Origin: Dolichospermum sp. DET69 | GTDB taxonomy: Bacteria; Cyanobacteriota; Cyanobacteriia; Cyanobacteriales; Nostocaceae | NCBI GenBank assembly: GCA_017355425.1 | Contig: CP070234.1 | Location: 124,001 to 188,000, forward strand | Reading direction: 5' to 3' | Length of the DNA: 64,000 nucleotides | Shown: positions 9,459 to 18,260 of the stretch, one piece after another | Layout: each line of letters opens with the position of its first letter | How positions within the stretch are numbered: position 1 is the first letter of the stretch | The notes under the pieces: model-generated | Database searches by the model: none | Told to the model about the DNA's origin: nothing | Seen by the model: the letters and a program-made list of their open reading frames with translations, nothing else | Translations under genes and position numbers: made by a program

Positions 9459-10577
9459 ATGCTTTATTCATTTATAACCGGAATAGATATCTTAAATCGC
9501 TACAAGGCGGAATTGGCAAGAGGACAGTTTAAAGTGGTGATCTTTTTTCTTGCAACAGTTTATGATAGTCAGCTTCTAGAAGATATAAAGAGGTTAGATA
9601 GAGATATTGACAGATTAACGGGGCCGCACGCTCTCGCTATAGCCTTTATGCCACCTTCACTGAATGATTCGCTTCCACGCATTGGTAACAACTTCAACAA
9701 AAATACAGACAGTTTTGAAGCTGCTGGCAGGAATTGGAACCCAGGAGAATTTGATAGTTTTGCTAATGCGATGACGCAAAATGCCTATGATCTTGCTGAC
9801 CTATTTTACATCCCCTATAATGACTTGCCTAGTATTGTATTTGTTAATCCTCAGGATCTTTCAGAAGTAGCGACTTTAAAACTTGATGATAAAGGGCTGT
9901 CTCCTGTTTATGGACGCATTCGTGAAGTCTTTGGGGAGTGGTACAAGGAACATAGAAAAATGCTCGATAAGGCAGATCAACTTCTTCTTTTCGCAAATAA
10001 TCCCTTAACTATTGGCTTTCCTGGTAGTTCCTCATCCTCTTCTCTTGGAGAACACTTTAAGACATCTCGTATGCGTCGTTTATTTGACGATTTTATCAGG
10101 GAAACAGTTTATCTAATAGTGGAAAAAGGTATGTTAGAGCTTATTTCAAAAACTTCTGTCGATGAGGGAAAAGTTAAACAGCAACTTATAATGCTTTATA
10201 AACACCCTCTAAAGCTAGAAAGCCGGCAGAGCGGCATCCTACGAAAACAGCGTGTGGTAGACTTTCTGAAAGAGGAAAACCTATCAATTAATTTGATAGG
10301 AGAGCAAATTACTTGGGATAGGTTTCAGAGTCGCTATTTTGAACTCATTTCTAATGCTGCCAGTCAAGAATTACAAATGAGGAAAGTAAATCCTCCACCG
10401 TTCCCACTGCGTAAATTAGAAAATATTGACAAAAACGTAATATTCAAAAAACCTTCTAAATCTCGGTTCAGAGGTGCCTTACAGGCAGGGGGAAAAGAAG
10501 CATTCAAAGAGTTAATTGACCATCCCCTAGTTAACATTTTTGTAGCAGCTATTGAGGCGTGGCAAGAAGCGGATTAA
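9459..10577 (+). CDS. Unrecognised 372-residue protein
   Basis: I do not recognise the family. The first ~170 residues alternate predicted strands and helices. The run GQFKVVIFFLATVYDSQLLE and the later DLPSIVFVNPQDLSEVATLK sit where a thioredoxin-like fold has its first strand and its cis-Pro strand, but no CxxC is present. The rest is helical and basic. It ends near the 10559 frame and has its own candidate promoter. No signal peptide or membrane segment is visible. It may belong with the upstream GHKL ATPase as an accessory system, but the 528-bp gap argues against one operon. Confidence 0.5.
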   Translation: MLYSFITGIDILNRYKAELARGQFKVVIFFLATVYDSQLLEDIKRLDRDIDRLTGPHALAIAFMPPSLNDSLPRIGNNFNKNTDSFEAAGRNWNPGEFDSFANAMTQNAYDLADLFYIPYNDLPSIVFVNPQDLSEVATLKLDDKGLSPVYGRIREVFGEWYKEHRKMLDKADQLLLFANNPLTIGFPGSSSSSSLGEHFKTSRMRRLFDDFIRETVYLIVEKGMLELISKTSVDEGKVKQQLIMLYKHPLKLESRQSGILRKQRVVDFLKEENLSINLIGEQITWDRFQSRYFELISNAASQELQMRKVNPPPFPLRKLENIDKNVIFKKPSKSRFRGALQAGGKEAFKELIDHPLVNIFVAAIEAWQEAD

Positions 10578-10804
10578 TTGCCAATTGCAAGGCTTTTAAG
10601 CAATATTTGATTGATCATGAGTTATTTTTTCATCTGAAAAATCATCAACAGGAAGTAGAAAAAAAGCTAAAAATAAAATTAGCACTTGATAATGATACCT
10701 ATGCAGTGCGAGAATTGAAGAAGGAGTCAGTAGGCGTAGATATAGCGAAGCTGTCACCAGGGGCGTGCTACGTGAAAGTTGTGTATTTGTCGGTGGAACC
10801 ATAA
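10559..10804 (+). CDS. Possible small protein or gene scrap
   Basis: An 81-codon frame overlaps the end of the 372-residue gene by 19 bp. It codes for a helical Lys-rich stretch (LFFHLKNHQQEVEKKLKIK) followed by VGVDIAKLSPGACYVKVVYL. No family is recognised. The start codon sits inside the upstream gene with no clear ribosome-binding site. It may be a real translationally coupled gene or a decayed fragment. Confidence 0.25.
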   Translation: MARSGLIANCKAFKQYLIDHELFFHLKNHQQEVEKKLKIKLALDNDTYAVRELKKESVGVDIAKLSPGACYVKVVYLSVEP

Positions 10805-10979
10805 TATTGCCGTTTTTACGTGCTTATGCTTCTAATTCAAATTGGCAATATTATCCTTCCAGTGTCTCTAATTCTTACAGACTATACATTTGGCAATAAA
10901 ATGGTTGATAACGAACTTGGACTAAAAATGTCGGATAGAAATCCACTAAAAACCGGAAGCTCTTTTGGCATAAGCATTT

Positions 10980-11329
10980 GGTATTGAGCCGAGATAGAAG
11001 TAAAAACCTGCAAGATGGTCTGGAAACTCTTGCGCTGTATAGGTTTCAGCAATTTTCAAGTAAAATTGACAGGAGAGTGCTTTTCTTGAGTATATATCGC
11101 TACAGAAACCGAAGTATTTATTAACTTTGTTTACAATTTTTACAGATGAGATGATGAGCAACATTGAAAACTAATTAGCGAAAACTTTTGTGAACACTGG
11201 GTTAGAGACTGAAAATGGCACTGCATTTATGCAGAAATTCTAGTTCGATATCAAAAAGGCTATAACGTAGATATAGTAAGGGTTTTCAGACCATCTTGCA
11301 GGTTTTTACTTCTATCTCGGCTCAATACC
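10980..11329. mobile_element. Mini-element with Tn3-family ends (TIME-like)
   Basis: A 350-bp segment is bounded by about 43-bp inverted repeats that begin GGTATTGAGCCGAGATAG and contain AAAAACCTGCAAGATGGTCT. The same motif, differing in about three bases near GATACGTG, forms the ends of the 4.8-kb Tn3 transposon at 45993-50818. The interior has no transposase. It is best read as a non-autonomous derivative that the Tn3 transposase, or a relative, could move. The 5-bp flanks (CATTT and AATAT) do not match. Confidence 0.75.
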
Positions 11330-11458
11330 AATATGAGCCGGAACACAATCTTAATTGCAATTAATCTGAGCCAGAAAATTTCTTGTTTGCGAGCCGGAGG
11401 GTTTATGATTGCAAGCCGTAACACTTAGAGAGAAAAATAGCGATCGCCCCCCCACATT

Positions 11459-12256
11459 TTATATTTCTGCGTCTTTGACACCTAACACTAATAATTTTAT
11501 TTCAAAGAGTGATCGCCGCATTTTCCCCCAAGAACCATAAGTATTAGCCTTGACTTTATCTAATTCAGATTGTTTAGATAAATATCCCTCAGTATCATTA
11601 TTGCCACGAATATAGCGCAGTTCAAATACCTTAAATTGATCAATAGCTCTTGCTCCGACAACTTGAGCTATTTGGAAATCAGTTTTACCTTCGTCGAATT
11701 TCACCAGAGCTACTGCCACTTTTTCTCTAGTCATATCTGCAAGTTGCGCTCTAGCTCGTTGTAATTCCGCTACTTTTATTTGGAGGTCGGAGATGGCGAT
11801 CGCATTTCTGTTAGCTTCCGTATTTACTCCTTGAGAGCCTACAAATAATGGTAGGCCAACTACATTTATCAATCCATTAATTAATCCAGTTTTACCATTA
11901 AATATTCCCAATATATTATCTATTAATCCATTTCCTTGTTGTGGACTTCCGGCAGTAGGAGTTGGACCAAGTAAATATTGTAAAGCAGGGGTCAAAATTG
12001 ATAATCTAACAGTTTTGGCATTTTTACTTCTAGCTTCATCTATTTTGCTAGTTGCTTCTTGAATCCTAGTATCAAGTTCCTTGAGAAGTGGTGAACCTGT
12101 AACAGCTTTGGTTTGCAATTGATCTAAACAATTTGATGTAGTTTCTAGGCATGGTAAACCACCGCGCATAATCCGCCACATATCATCATTAAATTGATTG
12201 GTTAAAAGTTTATCAATATCAGGTTTAGAAAATGGATTTTGTTGAGTTTTTGGCAC
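11459..12256 (-). CDS. C-terminal part of a secreted Pro/Thr-rich protein (frame-split)
   Basis: The 265-codon frame starts with an unlikely GTG at 12256. The open frame continues upstream without a stop through a Pro/Thr repeat (KPVNKTPTNPATKPVPP) to the 46-bp repeats at 12540-12631. There it is one base out of phase with the signal-peptide frame at 12555-12776. Removing one 46-bp copy would give one continuous protein of about 423 residues. The C-terminal domain is helical (AISDLQIKVAELQRARAQLA), then has TREKVAVALVKFDEGKTDFQ and a basic end. The family is not known to me. A truncated copy of this C-terminus is at 40750-41086. It lies in a block of surface and secretion genes. Confidence 0.5.
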   Translation of the reverse strand: MPKTQQNPFSKPDIDKLLTNQFNDDMWRIMRGGLPCLETTSNCLDQLQTKAVTGSPLLKELDTRIQEATSKIDEARSKNAKTVRLSILTPALQYLLGPTPTAGSPQQGNGLIDNILGIFNGKTGLINGLINVVGLPLFVGSQGVNTEANRNAIAISDLQIKVAELQRARAQLADMTREKVAVALVKFDEGKTDFQIAQVVGARAIDQFKVFELRYIRGNNDTEGYLSKQSELDKVKANTYGSWGKMRRSLFEIKLLVLGVKDAEI

Positions 12257-12539
12257 TACCTGATCTGATTCGGCTTCCGCTTCTTCAGGGTCTGTATTTT
12301 GTTCTGTTTCTGTCGGGATTTGTGATTCAGTCTCGGCTGCGGGGTTTACTGTCGGTGTTTTTATTCCATTACCAGTAGGGGTTACAGGCTTTTTGGCGGG
12401 GTTTATTGTCGGTGTTTTTATCCCATTATTAGCAGGGGGTACAGGTTTGGTTGCGGGGTTTGTCGGTGTTTTATTGACGGGTTTCGCTGTCGGTGTTTCT
12501 ATCCCATTATTAGCAAGCTGTACAGGTTTGCTGACGGGG

Positions 12540-12631
12540 TTTGTCGGGGTTTTATTAACGGGGTTGACGTGGTTCGCTGTCGGTGTTTGTCGGGGTTTTA
12601 TTAACGGGGTTGACGTGGTTCGCTGTCGGTG
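12540..12631. repeat. 46-bp tandem repeat, two perfect copies, frame-shifting
   Basis: Copies at 12540-12585 and 12586-12631 are identical, and a third partial copy (TTTGTCGGGGTT) follows. The unit is not a multiple of three, so gain or loss of one unit switches the reading frame of the gene that spans it on the minus strand. Confidence 0.9.
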
Positions 12632-12776
12632 TTTGTCGGGGTTGAGCGATTTCTATTGTGGGTATTGCGATTTCTAAGGAGGGTTGCGCGATCGCTGTCG
12701 CTGTTTCTATTCTTAGGGGAAAAATTACAATTGATAAAATTATGAATAATTTGATTTTCATGGAAATAAAAACCAT
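12555..12776 (-). CDS. N-terminal signal-peptide part of the split secreted protein
   Basis: The frame starts MVFISMKIKLFIILSIVIF; an inner ATG gives MKIKLFIILSIVIFPLRIET, a typical Sec signal peptide. It continues with ATAIAQPSLEIAIPTIEIAQ and a Pro/Thr-rich linker, then ends at a stop within the 46-bp repeat. Distance arithmetic shows that the downstream 265-codon frame is out of phase by one base and would be in phase with one repeat unit fewer (520 minus 46 is divisible by 3). Confidence 0.5.
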   Translation of the reverse strand: MVFISMKIKLFIILSIVIFPLRIETATAIAQPSLEIAIPTIEIAQPRQTPTANHVNPVNKTPTNTDSEPRQPR

Positions 12777-12852
12777 TAACTATTCGTATATTTTATACAA
12801 AAAATCCCCAGTTATCAAAACTAGGGAATTGCTGAATCAATCTAGACATTTA

Positions 12853-13097
12853 TTTTACCACTGCCAGATGTCCCTAAAACTACAGCGTGTCCGTTTCTTA
12901 AAGTAGTCGGATTCCAATAGCATTAAGAATATTCCAGAGTGCGATAGCGAAGCGCTGCTGCAAGCAGATCGCTCTTTCTCAATTACTTTATTTTGTGGTT
13001 TTGCGATTCCTTCGGAGCGCTTCGCTATCGCAGGAATCGGACATTTTATCCAACGGGAAGCACCCCAGACAGTAATTGAAGCCGTGCTTGCCCGCAT
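12853..13097 (-). pseudogene. Remnant of a HerA/VirB4-like ATPase gene
   Basis: The minus-strand translation contains KVIEKERS and HSGIFL, as in the N-terminus of the intact ATPase at 21490-22572. Further DNA up to its Walker A codons can be aligned despite an 8-bp deletion that shifts the frame. Between KERS and HSGIF lies an 8-codon insertion (ACSSASLS) made by a 24-bp palindromic repeat at 12946-12969. Only the first ~50 codons of the gene survive. Confidence 0.65.
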
Positions 13098-13177
13098 ACA
13101 AAGTTGATACAGAAATCAGGTTTTATCTTGCTAAATATACTGAGACTTTAACCAATGTCAGCCCAGGTTTCGGCTAA

Positions 13178-15988
13178 TCAAGCAACGATCGCAAAATCAG
13201 CAGTAGTCACACTAGGTAAATTAATCAAATTAGCAAACTCAGCACCAGTCCCAAACCCAGCAGCACTACCATTTTGGTTATAGTAAAGACTGCCACTACC
13301 GATACTGTAAACCAAGTATGCAGTACTAGTTGCAGCTAAATCATCATCCTCTACAGTAGTAAAATCAGAAACTTGACTCAACCCATCACCTACAACACTA
13401 CTTAAAGCAGTAAAAGTCTGTTTACTCAACACCAACTTGTCACTGGCAGATGTAAAGTCAGTCAGGGTATCAACACCAAAGTCGCTACTGGTAAAAACTC
13501 GTCCACTACTATACCAAAAGCGATCGCTCTCACTCCCACCAGAAAGAATATCATTTCCCGCCCCACCAGTTAAAATATCTGCACCGCTTCTACCTGTTAA
13601 CACATCATTGCCACTGCCCCCATTGAGATTATTATTGAGGCTATTGCCAATCAGGCGATCGTTTCCACTACCAGTGACTATATTTTCAATCACATTATTA
13701 GCAGATAGAGTCAACTTCAAGTTACTGTTGACTGTCTGCGTAGTAATCACACCCAAATTTAGGCGGACATCAGTAGTAGTACCACTAAAACTGATAGTAT
13801 CGTTGCCGCCTGTGCTGATTTCTTGTATGGTATCGCTACCTAATGGGGTGGAAGCATTGAATGCGTAGGTATCATTTCCACTACCACCAGCCAGAATATT
13901 ATTACCACTATTGCCCGTCAATATATTATTGCCACTATTGCCAGTGCCATTAATATTGCTCGTTCCAGTTAGAGTTAAATTCTCGATCCCATCAGCTAAG
14001 GTTGTGGTGGTACTAGCCTGCAAAGTGTCAGTGATGGTGACAGTCCCAGAGGATTTTTGCAAAGTTGCATTGGTAGGGCTGGAAAGGTTAACTTTAAAGG
14101 TTTCGTTGGCTTCGCTGAGACTATCATTCAGAATAGGAATAGTAATTGTGCCAGTGGTAGTATTGGCAGCAAAAGTTAAAGTACCGCTACTACTGGTATA
14201 GTCTGCATTGGCAGTAGCAGTTACAGGGGCTGTAGCGTATTGAACTGTAACTGGTTGACTAGAGGCACTGCTAAGAGTGATAGTTAAGACAGCTTGCGGA
14301 GTTTGCCCTTCGACAACAGTGATGTCATTGATGGACAGAGTGGGCAGAGTGTCATCATTGGTTATGGTTCCCACTCCCTGGTTATCTGCAATAGTGGCAT
14401 TAGTGGCATTGCTAAGGTTAACCAAGAAAGTTTCGTTTGATTCAATTGTCATATCGCCAGTCACAGCAACATTGAGAATTTTACTGGTATCACCGGGATT
14501 AAAAGTTAATGCACCTGTGGTGGCGGTATAATCACTACCTGCTGTGGCTGTGCCGTTAGCAGTAGCATAGTTAACTGTGACAACAGAGGTACTAGCGGCA
14601 GAAAGAGTCACAGTAAAGGTAGCGTTCTTTGTGCCTGTATTACCTTCGGTAACAGTAATATCTTTGATGCTGAGGCTGGGTAAGGCTGCTGCTTGTACCT
14701 CAAATGCGCCGATATCGACTCCACCTCCAACAAGCCGCGTTAAACCTCGTTGGTCGTAGGGAATGGGTTCTGTTCTATTTCCATCGCCATCAAGGTCTTC
14801 TGTATCAGCAGGGATTAAGTTGTTGTTACCAGCGTTAATCGCCGGACTACCAGGAAGGAGAGCATGAGTAAGGGTGAGTCCACCGTTATTTTGTAAGGGT
14901 CTGAGTCCGGGGTTGGGGTTAACAATATCTGTACCAGTGCCTACAGTGCCTTTAGCGCCAGCCAGAGAGCCAATTAAGTTGTTATTGTTACCATTAAATA
15001 GCGCTGAACTCAAAAAAGAAGAGAGAAGATCAGGAGCATTACTATTTATATTCCCAGCCACAATCGTGTTTTTGAGGTTAACCGTGGCACTAAGACTATA
15101 AATACCGCCACCGCCATCGCCGTATTCGGTGCTGATAGCAGTATTCTTGGTAACAGTGCTGTTGATCAAATTGAATACTCCATTAGTAGAAGCATATATA
15201 CCGCCCCCATTTCTCGCACTATTACCACTGATTGTAGTATTGAGTAAAGTAACTGAAGTGCCATTACTTCGTATGCCGCCCCCATTTCCCGCACTATTAC
15301 CACTAACGGTAGTATTGATCAGAGTCACCGATCCAGATACAGTAGAGATGCCGCCACCGTAAACTCCCCCTTCGTTGTTACTAATTGTCGAGTTAGTTGC
15401 AATTAGTGTACCGCCGGAATTGTATATGCCGCCGCCTTCTTGAGAAGAGTCACCAGCAGCGATATTATTACTAACTATGCTGCCGTTGCGTAGGTAGACG
15501 AAACCACTGTTGTAGATGCCGCCTCCGCTATTAGAAAAACCGGACGCTTTGTTGCCTGTAACTGTCGAATTATACAAATCGAGAGCGGCATTAGAATCAA
15601 CTCTAATACCTCCACCATCACTAGATATATTGCCGCCCGTAACCATTACATTCTGTAAGCTTAGTTGACCTCCATCCAGTACCTGAAAAACGCGATCGCT
15701 ATTTAATAAACCTGACGCATTAATAGTTGCTTGTCCACCAACTGCCACAATATAAAGCACATTACTGCGACTTTTAATATCTAAATCTCCTTTCAAGGCT
15801 GCATCTTCATTAATCCCATTTGATGTGAGGTTGTAAGTTGTTCCTCCAGTTAAATGGATTTCATAATCAGTAGTCGGATTCGCATTGGCGATTAAAATCG
15901 CATCCCGCAGAGATAAATTATTAAGATCCTTATCATTACCATCATTTTGATCGGCTGTGGTAGTAACTGTCAGAATAGTATGAGCCAT
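13178..15988 (-). CDS. Beta-helix / Calx-beta / RTX exoprotein
   Basis: The 936-residue protein starts with the NLSLRDAILIANAN segment common at the head of bacterial polymorphic beta-helix proteins. Residues ~70-420 carry repeated GGGIYNSG and NSTVSGNSA-type turns of a right-handed parallel beta-helix, ending in QRGLTRLVGGGVDIGAFEVQ. Two Calx-beta domains follow (~436-545 and ~548-655, each with DYT...G.L.F and ND/NDS motifs). Next are RTX calcium-binding nonapeptides (GGSGNDVLTG, GGAGNDILSG, ~680-840) and a C-terminal tail. There is no N-terminal signal peptide. RTX repeats and a C-terminal tail are typical of type I secretion substrates, so it is probably an adhesin or sheath protein. A HlyD-like adaptor gene lies 0.5 kb upstream on the same strand. 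Confidence 0.85.
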   Translation of the reverse strand: MAHTILTVTTTADQNDGNDKDLNNLSLRDAILIANANPTTDYEIHLTGGTTYNLTSNGINEDAALKGDLDIKSRSNVLYIVAVGGQATINASGLLNSDRVFQVLDGGQLSLQNVMVTGGNISSDGGGIRVDSNAALDLYNSTVTGNKASGFSNSGGGIYNSGFVYLRNGSIVSNNIAAGDSSQEGGGIYNSGGTLIATNSTISNNEGGVYGGGISTVSGSVTLINTTVSGNSAGNGGGIRSNGTSVTLLNTTISGNSARNGGGIYASTNGVFNLINSTVTKNTAISTEYGDGGGGIYSLSATVNLKNTIVAGNINSNAPDLLSSFLSSALFNGNNNNLIGSLAGAKGTVGTGTDIVNPNPGLRPLQNNGGLTLTHALLPGSPAINAGNNNLIPADTEDLDGDGNRTEPIPYDQRGLTRLVGGGVDIGAFEVQAAALPSLSIKDITVTEGNTGTKNATFTVTLSAASTSVVTVNYATANGTATAGSDYTATTGALTFNPGDTSKILNVAVTGDMTIESNETFLVNLSNATNATIADNQGVGTITNDDTLPTLSINDITVVEGQTPQAVLTITLSSASSQPVTVQYATAPVTATANADYTSSSGTLTFAANTTTGTITIPILNDSLSEANETFKVNLSSPTNATLQKSSGTVTITDTLQASTTTTLADGIENLTLTGTSNINGTGNSGNNILTGNSGNNILAGGSGNDTYAFNASTPLGSDTIQEISTGGNDTISFSGTTTDVRLNLGVITTQTVNSNLKLTLSANNVIENIVTGSGNDRLIGNSLNNNLNGGSGNDVLTGRSGADILTGGAGNDILSGGSESDRFWYSSGRVFTSSDFGVDTLTDFTSASDKLVLSKQTFTALSSVVGDGLSQVSDFTTVEDDDLAATSTAYLVYSIGSGSLYYNQNGSAAGFGTGAEFANLINLPSVTTADFAIVA

Positions 15989-16148
15989 TTCACTTTCCTC
16001 GTATTACAAGCTGCATTTGAGTTGTCATGTCTATACTACACCTTCGTCAACCTGGAAGGTCAAGGTGATTATACTCGAACCATGAACTCCCTATAACTTG
16101 GCAAAAACTATAGGTCTAGAAAATGTCCTATAGGTTTTTTTTACAATT

Positions 16149-16382
16149 TTACCAGAGGTCTAAGACTATAAATTCAATTCCGTTAGGTTGAATAATCTGA
16201 AATTGTCCATCAACCTTTGACCGATCGCTGGCTCTCACTCCCTTAATATTAGTAATGATTCTATGAGTTGCACCCGAACTATTATAAACACCCTGTACCC
16301 CTGATGTAGAAGCAATCAAGCGGTTAAACTGGGTTAAAATTCCCCCCTTACTATTGATGCTAAAAGCTGATAGAGCGATCAC
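16149..16382 (-). pseudogene. Fragment of a YdjM/DUF457-family membrane protein gene
   Basis: The 77 codons align end to end with the middle of the intact protein at 22632-23675. Examples are ILTQFNRLIASTSGV against VLTQFNRLIGSTSGV, and SGATHRIITNIKG against SGATHRIIANIKG. The N-terminal membrane part and the C-terminus are missing, and the frame stops right after FIVLD. It is a divergent, truncated paralogue. Confidence 0.65.
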
Positions 16383-16524
16383 TGTAAAACCTGTAAATAA
16401 AGTTAATAAATACCCAAGATTTGTGCAAAAGTGTTAATTTTACTCAAGCATCGCTGAAACCTATATATATCAAGAGTTTCAGCCTATCTTGCCTCTGGTG
16501 ACAGCTTTGCGATCGCATCCACCC

Positions 16525-17700
16525 CTACTTATTCTCACTCTTAGAAGCACTCATAGAAACAATAGTAATAGTAGTAGTGTATTTACCATCCTTACCTACC
16601 CAAGGTTTAATCTTTCTCACATAACCATCTTTAGGACTTCTAACAATAGGAATATCTGCTAATTTATCCTCAATAGCTGATAGAGAAATTCCTAATTGTG
16701 CAAGTTGATAATCCTTATTCCTGACAGCTTCATCATACTGTAGCCTAGAACGTTCAAAATCCTGTCTAGCTTGTGTTTCAGTCTGACTACGCTTACCCTC
16801 CTCCACAGATGCTTGATACTCTTGAATTTGGCGGCGATTTTTAGCGGATTCTAACCTTGATTTAGCAAGCTGTAGTTCTGAATCGGTCAAATTAACATTA
16901 GTTTGTAACTGTTCTAATTCCTGATTTTGAATAATAGCAGCAGCCGATAATTTAGCTTGTGCCTGTTCAACTTCCGATTGTGCCTGATCTAATTCTGATT
17001 GCAGTTTTTTCAATTTAGATTGTTCATGTTGTAAAATCTCAGACTGCATTTTCATATCATTCATAGCAACAATCATTTGCTCTTGCTCTTGTACCTTCTG
17101 TTGTGCGATCGCTAAACTAGCCCCAGCCTTTTCAAATTCAGCCCGGCGTTCTGGATTGTCAGTTTTCAATAATTTGGAACGACTAGATAAAATTAATCTA
17201 GCTTGTCTTAACTTCAATTCAGCTTGAGATATGTGAGCTTTTTCCTCTTCAAAAGCAGATGGTGGTAAATTTTTTAGTAGTGGTATTGGTTGCGGTGGTG
17301 TTGGAGCTATGAGAGTTTTAGAGTTAAGATTATCAATTTGTAATTTAATAGCTTGTCTTTGACGGTCTAATCGTTGCCTTTCGTTAGAATTGTCAGATAT
17401 AACATCACCTATTTTAATTTTATCATTTAACTTGACCTTTAAAAATGATTGATTGTCAACAGATATACTCATTTTCAGGAGACGGTCACTGAGTGGGGTC
17501 GAAGTGCGGTTTTCTTGCACTATGGTAGTTGGTAATTCTTCTTTATTCACCACTTCAGATTGACTAACAGGTTCAGCAACTGCCTGTCTTTCCTGTGGTT
17601 TTAATTTTCCTACGAGAATTGTTGATAGTGCGATAGCGAAGCTCACCGCAGGTATCGCAATTGCAAAAAAGATATTTATTGCCAAATTATTATTTTTCAT
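16525..17700 (-). CDS. HlyD-like periplasmic adaptor, membrane-anchored coiled coil
   Basis: From ATG 17700 (MKNNNLAINIFFAIAIPAVS) the protein has an N-terminal membrane anchor, then a short lipoyl-like half motif (KVKLNDKIKIGDVI). Residues ~80-320 form a long coiled coil rich in Gln/Glu/Leu. The returning half IVRSPKDGYVRKIKPWVGKD and a short C-terminus follow. This is the order of HlyD/AcrA-type adaptors that link an inner-membrane transporter to an outer-membrane channel. The ATG at 17736 adds 12 residues and is less likely. No ABC transporter or TolC gene is next to it, but the RTX exoprotein gene lies downstream on the same strand. It could alternatively be part of a conjugation or secretion apparatus. 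Confidence 0.6.
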   Translation of the reverse strand: MKNNNLAINIFFAIAIPAVSFAIALSTILVGKLKPQERQAVAEPVSQSEVVNKEELPTTIVQENRTSTPLSDRLLKMSISVDNQSFLKVKLNDKIKIGDVISDNSNERQRLDRQRQAIKLQIDNLNSKTLIAPTPPQPIPLLKNLPPSAFEEEKAHISQAELKLRQARLILSSRSKLLKTDNPERRAEFEKAGASLAIAQQKVQEQEQMIVAMNDMKMQSEILQHEQSKLKKLQSELDQAQSEVEQAQAKLSAAAIIQNQELEQLQTNVNLTDSELQLAKSRLESAKNRRQIQEYQASVEEGKRSQTETQARQDFERSRLQYDEAVRNKDYQLAQLGISLSAIEDKLADIPIVRSPKDGYVRKIKPWVGKDGKYTTTITIVSMSASKSENK

Positions 17701-17936
17701 AAAATTCACCAAAACTAAAACACAGTGAACCATCAATAATATAACATTTTATTTTCCACTATAATTAAAGAGCGATTCTTACGCTATAGAGTGCTTTGTT
17801 ATTGCTATATAAAAAGAGGTATTTATATTATTATTCATATTAAAATATTGTAAAATTGTAGTACCAGAACCAAAGGAGAACGTCGTAAATTCTCCATTGG
17901 CTGTTTCACTGGTAGTCCATTCATACACAATGAACT

Positions 17937-18260
17937 ATGACTAGCATAACATTTGACCAAGATTTTGCATTGTCTCTTTATTTTTCTGATGATCAATTTC
18001 CCATAGATTTTGACGACGCATGGCAGTGGTTGGGGTATTCTACCAAGCAAAAAGCTAAGTTAAAACTTCAAAGAAATTTTGAGGTAGAAATAGATTTTAC
18101 TTCATTTAACCAAGTGGTTAAGTGCGCTGATGGCAAGGGTTCTAGCCGATGTGAGAAGATTATTTTAACCGTTGATTGTTTTAAGTCAATGGGCATGACT
18201 ATTTTAAAATGCTACAATAGTTGTAATCGCAGAGTAACCCAATATTTTGCAGCAAAATGA
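17937..18260 (+). CDS. 5' part of an interrupted AntA/AntB-like gene
   Basis: The frame codes [20 protein letters not shown] and [14 protein letters not shown], matching the AntA/AntB antirepressor-like domain of phages and plasmids. After codon 88 (ending at 18200) the reading changes to [20 protein letters not shown], which has no relation to the domain. The natural continuation [20 protein letters not shown] appears 760 bp later at 18961. So only 17937-18200 is true host coding sequence; the rest is read-through into the intervening element. The stop overlaps the endonuclease start (ATGA). Confidence 0.6.
   Translation: MTSITFDQDFALSLYFSDDQFPIDFDDAWQWLGYSTKQKAKLKLQRNFEVEIDFTSFNQVVKCADGKGSSRCEKIILTVDCFKSMGMTILKCYNSCNRRVTQYFAAK

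Noticed and set aside
11281-11330. Possible CRISPR-like repeats with the segment at 10980
   Set aside because: The two matching segments are inverted and 300 bp apart; they are the ends of a mini-element, not an array. No CRISPR array was found in the window.
12393-12677. 94-codon plus-strand frame rich in Gly/Val/Leu
   Set aside because: It is the antisense of the Pro/Thr-rich repeat of the split secreted protein; low-complexity shadow.
13437-15362. Several plus-strand frames of 60-143 codons
   Set aside because: All lie antisense to the beta-helix/Calx-beta/RTX gene and reflect its repetitive codons.
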